DNA from: an uncultured Olleya sp.
GTDB lineage: Bacteria; Bacteroidota; Bacteroidia; Flavobacteriales; Flavobacteriaceae
Length of the DNA: 64,000 nucleotides
NCBI GenBank assembly: GCA_947503885.1
Contig: CANNFD010000002.1
Coordinates: 248,001 to 312,000 of the forward strand
Direction: 5' to 3'
Positions 17,346 to 27,428 of this stretch are shown here, piece by piece (position 1 is the stretch's first letter; each line of letters opens with the position of its first letter). The translations under genes were made by a program, and so were the position numbers. The notes beneath the pieces are model-generated. The model made no database searches and was not told the origin of the DNA. It saw only the letters and a program-made list of their open reading frames with translations.

Positions 17346-20099
17346 ATGAAAAAAATTACACTTTATCTTTTTTCTCTATTATTTTCCTTAAGCCTAGTTG
17401 CTCAAGACGGTAAGAGAGTATCTAATCAACAAAAACTAACACCTGAAAATGCTATTAGTCTTAAAGAGACTGGTTTTATCAAGTGTTCAAGTACAGAGTA
17501 CGAAGCTTACTTAGCTCAACAACACCCAGAAAGAGCTACAGATTACCAGTTTGAAAACTGGATGGCAACTGAAATTGAAAAAGCAAAACAAGAACGCCTT
17601 GCTAATCCTAATGATAAAAGCATGGTGGTTATCTCAATACCTGTAGTGGTTCATGTTGTTCATTCTGGACAACCTATAGGAGTAGCACCAAACATTACAG
17701 ATGCACAAGTAATTTCTCAAATTACTGCAATGAATGAAGACTTTAGAAAAATGTCTGGAACACCTGGAGATGGTACTGGAGTTGATGTAGAGATAGAATT
17801 TTGTCTTGCACAACAAGATGAAAACGGAAACCCTACCAACGGTATTAACCGTTTTGACTCAACTGGATTAGGATCAACAACTTGGTCTGGACCAGGTGGA
17901 AACACTGATACGGTTCTTAAACCTGCAACAATCTGGGATCCAACAAAATACATGAACATGTGGTCTGTAGAATTTACAAATCCATCTTTATTAGGTTACG
18001 CACAATTCCCAAATGCTTCTGGTCTACCAGGATTAAATGCAAACAATGGTGGTGCAAACTCTGACGGTGTTGTTGCCGCATATTCTACTTTTGGTGATAT
18101 TGGTAGTAATGATGGTACATTTATGCTAAACGCTCCTTTTGATAGAGGTAGAACAATGACTCATGAAGTAGGTCACTATTTAGGATTAAGACATATTTGG
18201 GGTGATTCTAACTGTGGAGATGACTACTGTGCTGATACACCAACTCAACAAGGTGCTAGTAGTGGTAATTGTCCAGCGTCAACAACTTGTGATGCTGTTG
18301 CAGATTTAACAACTAATTACATGGATTATTCAAACGATAGCTGTATGAATAATTTCACTCAAAATCAAAAAGATAGAATGTTAGTTGTAATGGCTAATTC
18401 ACCTAGAAGAATGGAATTAAGCTCATCAAATGCATGTAATTCTTCTTCAATACCTTTTATAGACATTTCTCCTGGAACTCCTTCTCCTGGGCAAGTTGCT
18501 GAAGGAAGTGATTGTAACTTCCAAGATTTTACTATTGATTTAACAATTTCATTAGGTGGAAGTGCTGCTTCAACTGTTACTCTTGTAAACAGTGGAACTG
18601 CAACTGAAAACGAAGACTTTGAATTATTAAACAACTCGGTTACATTTGCTGCTGGATCAACAACACCTAGTAACTCTGTAACTTTAAGAATATTTAATGA
18701 TAGTTTTGTTGAAGCTGACGAAACAATTGCATTAACATTAAACGTAACTACAACTGGTGACGCTATAGCAACTACAGCTCCATTTAGTGTTATCGTATTA
18801 AATGATGATGAAGCTGTAACTAACACTTCTACAAACACTATTTTCTATGATGATTTCTCTGACGGAGATAATAATGGATGGGTATTAATTGATGCTGACG
18901 GAACACCTGATGATGACTGGACTGTAGTAGAAGAAGCTAATTGGACTGCTCCATTTGGAATCTACACAGATTTCTTTATGGCATCTTATTCTTGGAATGG
19001 TTCGGTTTACACGCCAGACAATTATATTTCTAGTCCTTTAATTACTATTCCAGCTGGAGCAAACAGTGCCAATCTGAGATATTTTGCAGGATCAGGGTCT
19101 GATGCTACATATTATAATGAAAACTACGAAGTATATGCTTCATCAGCTATAGGGTCTGTTACAAATATTCAAGCAGGAACATTATTAGTTGATACAGTAA
19201 TTCCTGCTCAAGGAGGTGCTTATTACGATGTAGATGTATCTGCATTTATTGGACAAAGCATCTATATTACTTTTAGACACCATGATACTTCTGATGAGTG
19301 GGTGTTAGGAATAGACGAAGTAGGAGTAACAACAGAAGGGACAGTTGATGTACAATCTACAGTTAACACGACTACACCAGACCAAATTAATGTTGTTGGA
19401 CCAGGTCAAGCTTACTCTACAGATGTAAACTCTGGAGATATTATGTTAGACATAGACAATACTGGAGGATTTAACCATGGATGTGCTTCAATATCAGTTT
19501 CTAGAGACGCAACAACTGCTGGAGCAGCTGCTGTTTCTTACGCTGGTGGAACTAACACTGCTGGTTTTGTTACTGCTAAGACATTTGACATTAGCACTAC
19601 TAATGCAAGTACTACTGATGCAGCAACTATTAATTTTTACTTCAAAGAATCAGAAATTGCAGCTTGGGAAGCAGCAACTGGAAACAACAGAAGTGTGTTA
19701 CAAGTTAAAAAAGATGGAACAAATGAAGTTGCGCCAGTAGCAATCTCTGCATTTGGAACAGATGTAATATTAACAGCATCATTTACAACAGGTATTGCTG
19801 ACACGTATTACTTTGGATCTCAATTAGCTTTCTTATCAGTTAATAGTTTTGAATTAGCTAATACTTTATCAATATACCCTAACCCTTCAGTTAATGTATT
19901 AAACATTAAAGTAGCTAACGATAATGATTTACCAAATGCATACAAAGTTTACAACATGCTTGGTCAATTAGTAACTGAGAAAAATATCAATAACGCTCAA
20001 GACCTAACTATAGATACAGCACCATACAGTAATGGTATGTATTTTATTAAAATTTCTAAAGGAGGTAACTCTGCAACGTTCCCTTTTATCAAGAAATAA
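17346..20099 (+). CDS. Secreted M43 (pappalysin/cytophagalysin-type) metalloprotease with Calx-beta-like region and T9SS sorting domain
   Basis: 'MTHEVGHYLGLRHIWGD'; 'VEADETIALTLNV'; C-terminal 'SIYPNPSVNVLNI...PFIKK'. Confidence 0.92.
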   Translation: MKKITLYLFSLLFSLSLVAQDGKRVSNQQKLTPENAISLKETGFIKCSSTEYEAYLAQQHPERATDYQFENWMATEIEKAKQERLANPNDKSMVVISIPVVVHVVHSGQPIGVAPNITDAQVISQITAMNEDFRKMSGTPGDGTGVDVEIEFCLAQQDENGNPTNGINRFDSTGLGSTTWSGPGGNTDTVLKPATIWDPTKYMNMWSVEFTNPSLLGYAQFPNASGLPGLNANNGGANSDGVVAAYSTFGDIGSNDGTFMLNAPFDRGRTMTHEVGHYLGLRHIWGDSNCGDDYCADTPTQQGASSGNCPASTTCDAVADLTTNYMDYSNDSCMNNFTQNQKDRMLVVMANSPRRMELSSSNACNSSSIPFIDISPGTPSPGQVAEGSDCNFQDFTIDLTISLGGSAASTVTLVNSGTATENEDFELLNNSVTFAAGSTTPSNSVTLRIFNDSFVEADETIALTLNVTTTGDAIATTAPFSVIVLNDDEAVTNTSTNTIFYDDFSDGDNNGWVLIDADGTPDDDWTVVEEANWTAPFGIYTDFFMASYSWNGSVYTPDNYISSPLITIPAGANSANLRYFAGSGSDATYYNENYEVYASSAIGSVTNIQAGTLLVDTVIPAQGGAYYDVDVSAFIGQSIYITFRHHDTSDEWVLGIDEVGVTTEGTVDVQSTVNTTTPDQINVVGPGQAYSTDVNSGDIMLDIDNTGGFNHGCASISVSRDATTAGAAAVSYAGGTNTAGFVTAKTFDISTTNASTTDAATINFYFKESEIAAWEAATGNNRSVLQVKKDGTNEVAPVAISAFGTDVILTASFTTGIADTYYFGSQLAFLSVNSFELANTLSIYPNPSVNVLNIKVANDNDLPNAYKVYNMLGQLVTEKNINNAQDLTIDTAPYSNGMYFIKISKGGNSATFPFIKK

Positions 20100-20120
20100 A
20101 AGAATAAATAAAAATAATCT

Positions 20121-20156
20121 TAAAAGCCAATTGGATTTAATCCAATTGGCTTTTTT
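20121..20156 (+). terminator. Hairpin terminator
   Basis: AAAAGCCAATTGGATTTAATCCAATTGGCTTTTTT. Confidence 0.85.
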
Positions 20157-20163
20157 ACTTTTG
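20156..20163 (+). promoter_or_regulatory. Putative -7 box TACTTTTG for ribF
   Basis: TAnnTTTG immediately after the terminator and just upstream of ribF. Confidence 0.45.
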
Positions 20164-20173
20164 TATTATAATA

Positions 20174-21097
20174 TTGAATACTTTGAAAACAAACCAAAAG
20201 CAAAATACAGTATTAACTATTGGTACTTTTGATGGTGTCCATATCGGACATCAAAAAATTATCAAACAATTAGTTGAAGTTGCTAATAAAAAAGGACTGC
20301 AACCCTCTTTGTTAACTTTTTTTCCACATCCTAGAATGGTGCTACAAAAAGACGTTAACATTAAACTAATTAATACTATAAGTGAAAAAGAATTGCTTTT
20401 AAAGCGTTTTGGAATAACTAATTTAGTAGTAAAAAAATTTACTAAAGAGTTTTCCAGATTAACTGCCGAAGCGTTTGTAGAAGACATATTAGTCAATCAA
20501 TTAAAAGCTAAGCATGTTATAATAGGTTATGACCATCATTTTGGTCGTAATAGAAATGCTAATATCGATGACTTAAAACGTTTTGGAGAACAATTTAATT
20601 TTGAAGTTGAGGAAATCTCCATGCAAGACATTAACGACGTAGCTATAAGCTCTACCAAAATAAGAGCTGCATTAACAGAAGGAGATATAACCACTGCAAA
20701 TGCTTATTTAGGTTACAATTTTATGCTAACTGGTAATATTGTAAAAGGTAAAGGACTAGGAAAAACAATTAATTACCCAACTGCAAATTTACAAATAGAA
20801 GAGTCTTACAAACTTATACCTAAAAAAGGGGTTTATGTTGTGCAAGCTATAATAGACGGTGAATTAAAATTTGGAATGATGAATATAGGCAACAACCCAA
20901 CAGTAAATGGTACAAGCCAAAGTATCGAGATCCATTTTTTAAATTTAGATAAAAATTTATACAGCAAAAATCTATCAATAGAAGTATTACATAGACTTAG
21001 AGATGAACAAAAATTTGAAAGCATAGAGCTACTAAAACAACAACTAGATGCAGACAAAATTAGTACTAATGCCTTTTTAAAAAAGTATGATAAATAA
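20174..21097 (+). CDS. ribF: Bifunctional riboflavin kinase/FAD synthetase
   Basis: 'TIGTFDGVHIGHQKII', 'GKTINYPTANL', 'KKGVYVV'. Confidence 0.95.
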   Translation: MNTLKTNQKQNTVLTIGTFDGVHIGHQKIIKQLVEVANKKGLQPSLLTFFPHPRMVLQKDVNIKLINTISEKELLLKRFGITNLVVKKFTKEFSRLTAEAFVEDILVNQLKAKHVIIGYDHHFGRNRNANIDDLKRFGEQFNFEVEEISMQDINDVAISSTKIRAALTEGDITTANAYLGYNFMLTGNIVKGKGLGKTINYPTANLQIEESYKLIPKKGVYVVQAIIDGELKFGMMNIGNNPTVNGTSQSIEIHFLNLDKNLYSKNLSIEVLHRLRDEQKFESIELLKQQLDADKISTNAFLKKYDK

Positions 21098-22406
21098 GTT
21101 TCTGTTTAAACATATAGACAATAGTGCATTAATAGTTTTTAGAATTATTTTTGGTTTATTATGTTTTCTAGAATCTGTAGGAGCCATTTTTACTGGATGG
21201 ATTAAAAATACTTTGATCGATCCAGAGTTTACATTTAATTTTATTGGATTCGATTTTTTACAACCATTACCTGGTAATTGGATGTATTTATATTATTTAA
21301 TAATGGGCTGTTTTGGCTTACTAATTATGGTAGGTTATAAATATAGACTAAGCATGATTGCATTTACAATCCTTTGGTCAGCCACCTACTTAATGCAAAA
21401 ATCATCTTACAACAACCATTACTACCTATTGTGTTTACTAAGTGGGATTATGATATTTCTTCCCGCTAATAAATACGCTTCTTTAGATGTAAAGCTAAAT
21501 CCAAACATTAAACAGTTTAGCATGCCCAGTTGGTGTAAATGGATTTTTGTAGTACAATTGTTTATCCTTTATACATACGCGTCAGTAGCTAAAATGTACC
21601 CAGATTGGCTAGACTTAAGTGTACCAACACAATTATTAAAAAACAAAGCTAATTACCCAATAATTGGAGAAGCTTTACAAAATCAATATTTACCATATAT
21701 AATAGCTTATGGCGGAATTTTATATGACGGATTAATTATCCCTTTATTACTATTTAAACCTACTAGGAAGCTAGCATTTTGGGGATCTATAGTTTTTCAC
21801 TTATTCAACTCGATAGTTTTTCAAGTTGGAATCTTTCCATACTTAGCATTAGCGTTTAGCTTATTCTTTTTTAATCCAGAAACCATCAAAAATATTTTCT
21901 TAAAAAAGAAACCCTTTTACAAAGACAACAAAGTTATAATACCTAGTTACAAACCAATTTTAATAGGGTTTGCATCATTGTATATAGTTATACAAATAAT
22001 ACTACCTATCAGACATCACTTTATAAAAGATAATGTATTGTGGACAGAAGAAGGACATAGACTGTCATGGCGTATGATGTTAAGATCAAAATCAGGGTAT
22101 GCTACCTACAAAGTCATAGACAAAAAAACTAATAAAAAAACGCTCATCCAGTTAGATGATTATTTGACAAAAAAACAACAACGTCTAGTCACAACAAGAC
22201 CCGATGTTATTTGGCAATTTGCACAACATTTAAAAAAGGATTATAAATCTAAAGGCCAAGACATAGCAGTATATGTTAAAGCAAGTGTTAGTGTAAATGG
22301 TAAGCCCTATCACACACTAATAAACCCAGAAGTAGACCTAGCTAATGTTAAATGGGATTACTTTAAACATAGTGATTGGATACTTCCATCACAATTAGAT
22401 AAATAA
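21087..22406 (+). CDS. HTTM domain membrane protein (vitamin K-dependent gamma-carboxylase-like)
   Basis: Multi-TM; 'ALIVFRIIFGLLCFLES', 'HLFNSIVFQVGIFPYLALA', 'RHHFIKDNVLWTEEGHRLSWRMML'. Confidence 0.85.
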   Translation: MINKFLFKHIDNSALIVFRIIFGLLCFLESVGAIFTGWIKNTLIDPEFTFNFIGFDFLQPLPGNWMYLYYLIMGCFGLLIMVGYKYRLSMIAFTILWSATYLMQKSSYNNHYYLLCLLSGIMIFLPANKYASLDVKLNPNIKQFSMPSWCKWIFVVQLFILYTYASVAKMYPDWLDLSVPTQLLKNKANYPIIGEALQNQYLPYIIAYGGILYDGLIIPLLLFKPTRKLAFWGSIVFHLFNSIVFQVGIFPYLALAFSLFFFNPETIKNIFLKKKPFYKDNKVIIPSYKPILIGFASLYIVIQIILPIRHHFIKDNVLWTEEGHRLSWRMMLRSKSGYATYKVIDKKTNKKTLIQLDDYLTKKQQRLVTTRPDVIWQFAQHLKKDYKSKGQDIAVYVKASVSVNGKPYHTLINPEVDLANVKWDYFKHSDWILPSQLDK

Positions 22407-22600
22407 TTATTTTAAAGCAACTAAAATCTTACTACTTTTACAACTTATAATTTGACGTTACAAATTGCGTTTAGGAATATTCGTTTATTTTAAATTTACA
22501 ATAAATACTCGCTCAAACGATGTATAGATTGGAGATTATTTTCACCTTAAAAAATAAATTAACGACACCCTAACTTTAGGTAACGCACAAAACAAAAAAC

Positions 22601-23872
22601 ATGTTACAGGTACCATTTATTAGAGAAAACAAAGCGTTAGTTATCAACAGATTAGCAGTTAGAAATCTTGATGCTACAACAATGATTGAAGATGTATTAA
22701 ATTTAGATGATCAGCGTCGTGCTATTCAAACTAAATTAGATGCAATATTAGCAGAGTCCAATGCGATCTCAAAAGAAATTGGTATTTTATTTAAATCCGG
22801 TCAAGCCGAAAAAGCGAATGCTTTAAAAACTAAAACTGCAGCTTTTAAAGAAGAATCTAAAGATTTAAACGAGCAATTAAATACTACTTCCGAAGCTTTA
22901 AACCAATTATTATACAAGATTCCAAATATCCCTCATCAATCAGTTCCTAAAGGAAATAGCGAGGAGGATAATGAAGAAATCTATAGCGAAGGTGACATCC
23001 CTAAATTACATGAAGGTGCATTACCACATTGGGAATTAGCTAAAAAATACGACATCATAGATTTTGAGCTTGGGACAAAAATTGCAGGCGCTGGTTTTCC
23101 TGTGTACAAAGGTAAAGGTGCTAGATTACAACGTGCACTTATCGCTTATTTTTTAGATAAAAATACAAGTGCGGGTTATACAGAGTATCAATTACCACAT
23201 TTAGTAAACGAAGCTTCTGGTTTTGGCACAGGTCAATTACCAGATAAAGAAGGACAAATGTACCATGTTACTGAGGATAATTTATACTTAATCCCAACAG
23301 CAGAAGTACCAGGAACAAATATATTTAGAGACGTTTTACTTAACGAAACTGATTTACCAATAGGCATTACAGGCTACACACCTTGTTTTAGACGTGAAGC
23401 TGGTAGTTATGGTGCGCATGTACGTGGTTTAAACCGTTTGCACCAATTTGATAAAGTTGAAATTTTACGTGTTGAACATCCAAGCAATTCATACAAAGCA
23501 TTGGACACAATGGTGGAACATGTAAAAGAGATATTAAACGAACTAAAATTACCATTCAGAATTTTAAGATTATGTGGTGGAGATACAGGTTTCACCTCTG
23601 CTTTAACTTTTGACTTTGAAGTGTTTTCTACAGCTCAAGACCGTTGGTTAGAAATATCAAGTGTCTCTAATTTTGAAACGTTTCAGGCTAATCGCTTAAA
23701 ATTACGTTTTAAAAATAGTGATGGAAAAAATGAATTAGCACATACTTTAAACGGTAGCTCTCTAGCATTACCTAGAGTATTAGCAGGTATATTGGAAAAC
23801 TATCAAACTGAAAACGGTATTAAAATCCCAGAGGTTTTAGTACCATATACAGGTTTTGAATACATCAATTAA
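22601..23872 (+). CDS. serS: Serine-tRNA ligase
   Basis: 'TGQLPDKEGQMYHV', 'PCFRREAGSYGAHVRGLNRLHQFDKVEI', C-terminal 'NGSSLALPRVLAGILENYQ'. Confidence 0.97.
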   Translation: MLQVPFIRENKALVINRLAVRNLDATTMIEDVLNLDDQRRAIQTKLDAILAESNAISKEIGILFKSGQAEKANALKTKTAAFKEESKDLNEQLNTTSEALNQLLYKIPNIPHQSVPKGNSEEDNEEIYSEGDIPKLHEGALPHWELAKKYDIIDFELGTKIAGAGFPVYKGKGARLQRALIAYFLDKNTSAGYTEYQLPHLVNEASGFGTGQLPDKEGQMYHVTEDNLYLIPTAEVPGTNIFRDVLLNETDLPIGITGYTPCFRREAGSYGAHVRGLNRLHQFDKVEILRVEHPSNSYKALDTMVEHVKEILNELKLPFRILRLCGGDTGFTSALTFDFEVFSTAQDRWLEISSVSNFETFQANRLKLRFKNSDGKNELAHTLNGSSLALPRVLAGILENYQTENGIKIPEVLVPYTGFEYIN

Positions 23873-24022
23873 TGTGTTTTTTATCGATAAAACTAACGTG
23901 AAATTGTTAAAAAAAACGTTAAAACGTTAAAAAAGACGTTGTTTTGCAACATTTAGCTTGTTTTGTTTTGTAGTTTAAATAAATTAACCTTTATTTGATA
24001 TACCAAACATAACCTACTGATT

Positions 24023-24142
24023 ATGAAAACTATTGCAAGGCTTTTGCTTTTCATATTTCTTTTAGCTGTTATGGTTAAAGTTTTAGATAAAAACTCCGAC
24101 CAAGACAATCATAAAGAAACAATAGCTCAAGTAAAACGATAA
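24023..24142 (+). CDS. Small membrane/secreted peptide (39 aa), tentative
   Basis: MKTIARLLLFIFLLAVMVKVLDKNSDQDNHKETIAQVKR; hydrophobic N-terminus. Confidence 0.35.
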   Translation: MKTIARLLLFIFLLAVMVKVLDKNSDQDNHKETIAQVKR

Positions 24143-24230
24143 AATATTAAAATTACATAGATACCCCCAATCAAGTAATTGAATCTTATATTGAATATAT
24201 ATGATTAATAGCACATTTATTAGATTGGCT

Positions 24231-24262
24231 AAATGCCTGAACTTTGTTCGGGCATTTTTTTT
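24231..24262 (+). terminator. Hairpin terminator
   Basis: AAATGCCTGAAC-ttt-GTTCGGGCATTTTTTTT. Confidence 0.8.
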
Positions 24263-24310
24263 GCATACTATTTACATTATCTAGCTTTTGGATTTGCTAT
24301 ATTTACACTT

Positions 24311-26095
24311 ATGATGTTTAAACGCTTACTAACAGTAATAATTTTAATGCTTTCTTTTGCAACAAACGCTCAAGAAGATATTGTTGCACGCGAGTATTTT
24401 TCAACTGGACAGTTTGAAAAAGCATTAAGTAGCTATAAAAATTTATACAGCAAAAACACAAACAACAGTGGATATTTGTTAAAAATAATAAAAATAGAAC
24501 AGCAGTTAGAGTTATATAAAGACGCTGAAGTTAGACTTGTAGAAGCAATAGCCAAAAGACCTGCTCCTGACTTATTAATTGAGCTTGGTTATAATTATAA
24601 ATTACAAAAAGACACCATAAACGCACATATTTATTACAATAAAGCAATTGCTACAGTAGATCAAAATCCAAATAATGCATTTCGGGTAGGTCGTACTTTT
24701 GAAAGTTTATCTCTTTTAGAAGAAGCTATAACTACTTATAAAAAAGCTATGGCGCTAAAACCAACGCTTAATTTTAATATTCAATTATCACGTATTTACG
24801 GAGAACAAGGGGAAGTTGAAAAAATGTTTATAAGCTATATTGACTTAATAGAAAGCTCCCCAAACTACATTAACACCATAAAAAGAAGTATTAGCGAGTT
24901 TATATCTGAAGATGACACCAATCCAAACAATGTGTTTCTTAGAAAAACTCTGCTTAAAAAAAGCCAACAATCTCAAGATTTAATTTGGAATGAGATGTTA
25001 AGCTGGTTATTCATTCAGCAAAAGGATTACAACAAAGCTTTTATACAAGAAAAAGCAATCTATAAAAGACAATTAGAAAGTTTAGATCGGCTTGTAGAAC
25101 TAGGATTAATAGCTGAAAACCAAAAACAATATGATGACGCGTTAGCTGTATTTAATTTTATTATTGAAAACACTCAGGATACAGACATGAAGTTAGCAGG
25201 GCATCAAAAAGTGTTACAAATCAAAACTAAAATAGCATTACCAAAAGATTATAACACCATAAATAATAGTTACATTTCTGTTTTTGACACCTATGGTAAA
25301 ACCCCTCAAACACTGGAGTTACAAATTAACTATGCTCACTTTTTAGCATTTTATTTAAATAATCAGGACGAAGCTATTTCAATATTAAAAAACACTTTAA
25401 AATATAATGTTTCAGAGTTAGATCTAGCAGCAGTAAAACTAGAATTAGGAGACATTTTAATTTTGGAAGAAAAATTTAACCAAGCCTTAATATATTATAC
25501 ACAAATTGAACGCAACTTAAAAAATAGTACAATAGCACAAGAAGCTAGGTTTAGAATTGCTAAAGCTAGTTACTATAAAGGCGATTTTAAATGGGCAGAA
25601 TCACAGTTAAAAATATTAAAATCGTCAACCTCGCAGTTAACAGCAAATGATGCTTTAGATTTAAAACTGTTAATTAGTGATAACAGAGCCGAAGACTCGC
25701 TTCAAACAGCTTTAACAAAGTATGCTAAAGCAGATTTATATGCATTTCAAAATAAAAATGACAAAGCTATTTTAATATTAGACACTATATTAAAAGAACA
25801 TAAGACAGAAGTTATTGTTCCACAAGCATTACTAAAACAAGCTTTACTATTCGAGAAAAAGCAAGACTTTGAAAAAGCAAAAACAAACTATTTACGCATT
25901 ATTAACGACTTTAAAGATAGTATCTTACTAGATAACGCGTTATATTATCTTGCCCAAATTTTAGTCAATCAACTAGCACAACCGGAAGAAGCAAAAAAAC
26001 TATACGAAAACATTATATTTAATCATTCTGACAGTATTTATGCTGTTGAGGCTAGAAAAAAATTTAGAGCACTTCGCGGGGATGCATTAAACTAA
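24311..26095 (+). CDS. Tetratricopeptide-repeat secreted/periplasmic protein
   Basis: TPR-like repeats; signal peptide MMFKRLLTVIILMLSFATNAQ begins at 24311; the listed start at 24233 lies inside a terminator. Confidence 0.85.
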   Translation: MMFKRLLTVIILMLSFATNAQEDIVAREYFSTGQFEKALSSYKNLYSKNTNNSGYLLKIIKIEQQLELYKDAEVRLVEAIAKRPAPDLLIELGYNYKLQKDTINAHIYYNKAIATVDQNPNNAFRVGRTFESLSLLEEAITTYKKAMALKPTLNFNIQLSRIYGEQGEVEKMFISYIDLIESSPNYINTIKRSISEFISEDDTNPNNVFLRKTLLKKSQQSQDLIWNEMLSWLFIQQKDYNKAFIQEKAIYKRQLESLDRLVELGLIAENQKQYDDALAVFNFIIENTQDTDMKLAGHQKVLQIKTKIALPKDYNTINNSYISVFDTYGKTPQTLELQINYAHFLAFYLNNQDEAISILKNTLKYNVSELDLAAVKLELGDILILEEKFNQALIYYTQIERNLKNSTIAQEARFRIAKASYYKGDFKWAESQLKILKSSTSQLTANDALDLKLLISDNRAEDSLQTALTKYAKADLYAFQNKNDKAILILDTILKEHKTEVIVPQALLKQALLFEKKQDFEKAKTNYLRIINDFKDSILLDNALYYLAQILVNQLAQPEEAKKLYENIIFNHSDSIYAVEARKKFRALRGDALN

Positions 26096-26280
26096 AGTCA
26101 ATAAGTTTAAAAACTTTACTTATTAATACCACATGCGTATTAAATTTAATATAAAATTGAGGGTTTAGTAACTAAAAAAAGACAAAACCCTTTGAGGACG
26201 ACTCAGAACTTATGTTATTTGCAAAAAACATTACTCTAATTGTCATTTCTGTTACAACAGAAATCATTTAAACATAAAAA

Positions 26281-26604
26281 ATGTACATATATAACGTCAC
26301 AATAAATATCGAAGATAGTGCACATGACGAATGGCTAATCTGGATAAAACAACACATTCCAAAAGTTTTAGCAACTGGTAAGTTTGAAAAAGCGACCTTT
26401 ACAAAAGTTATGGTGGAGGAAGATATGGGCGGACAAACCTACTCTATCCAATACAAAACATACTCTAGAGAAGCATTGGATGCTTTTTACAGAGAAGATG
26501 CTGATAAATTAAGACAAGAAGGTCTAAAAAAGTTTGCCGACAAAATGTTAGCCTTTAGAACAGAGCTTCAAATTGTGGATGAGTATTCTGTAACATTTAA
26601 ATAA
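26281..26604 (+). CDS. DUF4286-like family protein
   Basis: '[35 protein letters not shown]' pattern. Confidence 0.75.
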   Translation: MYIYNVTINIEDSAHDEWLIWIKQHIPKVLATGKFEKATFTKVMVEEDMGGQTYSIQYKTYSREALDAFYREDADKLRQEGLKKFADKMLAFRTELQIVDEYSVTFK

Positions 26605-26632
26605 TTCAGCTAAAGCTGAAAAAAACCTTTTT

Positions 26633-27424
26633 ATGGCAAATCAAAACAATCATCAAGTTAAAGCAAAAAAATTCTTAGGGCAACACTTTTTAGAAGACGA
26701 AAGTATTGCTAAAGATATTGCAGACTCATTAACTTTAAATGGTTATAAAAACGTTCTCGAAATTGGGCCAGGAATGGGTGTGTTAACAAAATACTTACTT
26801 AAAAAACCAATTACTACTTACGCTATCGAAATTGATACAGATAGTGTAGAATACCTTAAAAACAACTATTTAAATTTTGCTTCTAGAATTATAGAAAAGG
26901 ATTTTTTAAAGTATGATTTAAGCGAAACTTTTAATGACCAACCTTTTGCTATAATTGGTAATTTTCCTTATAATATATCCACTCAAATAGTTTTTAAAAC
27001 TTTAGAGCTACGGGATCAAATTCCAGAATTTTCTGGAATGTTTCAAAAAGAAGTTGCACAACGTATCTGCTCTAAAGAAGGCAGTAAAGTTTACGGTATA
27101 TTATCCGTTTTGACACAAGCGTTTTATGATGCCGAGTACTTATTTACGGTGCCTCCAACAGTTTTTAATCCTCCACCTAGAGTTGAGTCTGGTGTGTTAA
27201 GATTAATAAGAAAAAAAGATTACAGCTTACCTTGCGACGAAAAACTATTTTTTAGAGTCGTAAAACAAGCCTTTCAGCAACGCAGAAAAACAATGCGTAA
27301 TAGCTTAAAAACATTTGATTTGTCTGATAGTTTAAAAGCAAATGCTATCTTTGACAAGCGACCAGAACAAATAAGCGTAGCGCAATTTTTAGAGTTAACT
27401 AGCCTAATCGAAAACGACAAATAA
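26633..27424 (+). CDS. rsmA: 16S rRNA (adenine1518-N6/adenine1519-N6)-dimethyltransferase
   Basis: '[16 protein letters not shown]', '[12 protein letters not shown]', '[13 protein letters not shown]'. Confidence 0.96.
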   Translation: MANQNNHQVKAKKFLGQHFLEDESIAKDIADSLTLNGYKNVLEIGPGMGVLTKYLLKKPITTYAIEIDTDSVEYLKNNYLNFASRIIEKDFLKYDLSETFNDQPFAIIGNFPYNISTQIVFKTLELRDQIPEFSGMFQKEVAQRICSKEGSKVYGILSVLTQAFYDAEYLFTVPPTVFNPPPRVESGVLRLIRKKDYSLPCDEKLFFRVVKQAFQQRRKTMRNSLKTFDLSDSLKANAIFDKRPEQISVAQFLELTSLIENDK

Positions 27425-27428
27425 TTAT

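Noticed and set aside
18365-18838. 157-aa ORF on the - strand inside the M43 protease
   Set aside because: Antisense to a well-supported CDS; composition reflects the reverse complement of the coding strand.
19477-19740. Leu/Gln-rich + strand ORF overlapping the M43 protease
   Set aside because: Out-of-frame reading of the protease CDS; low-complexity composition.
24233-24310. Listed N-terminal extension (MPELCSGIFFAYYLHY...) of the TPR protein
   Set aside because: The ATG and first codons lie inside a perfect rho-independent terminator (ATGCCTGAAC...GTTCGGGCATTTTTTT); a signal peptide starts at 24311.
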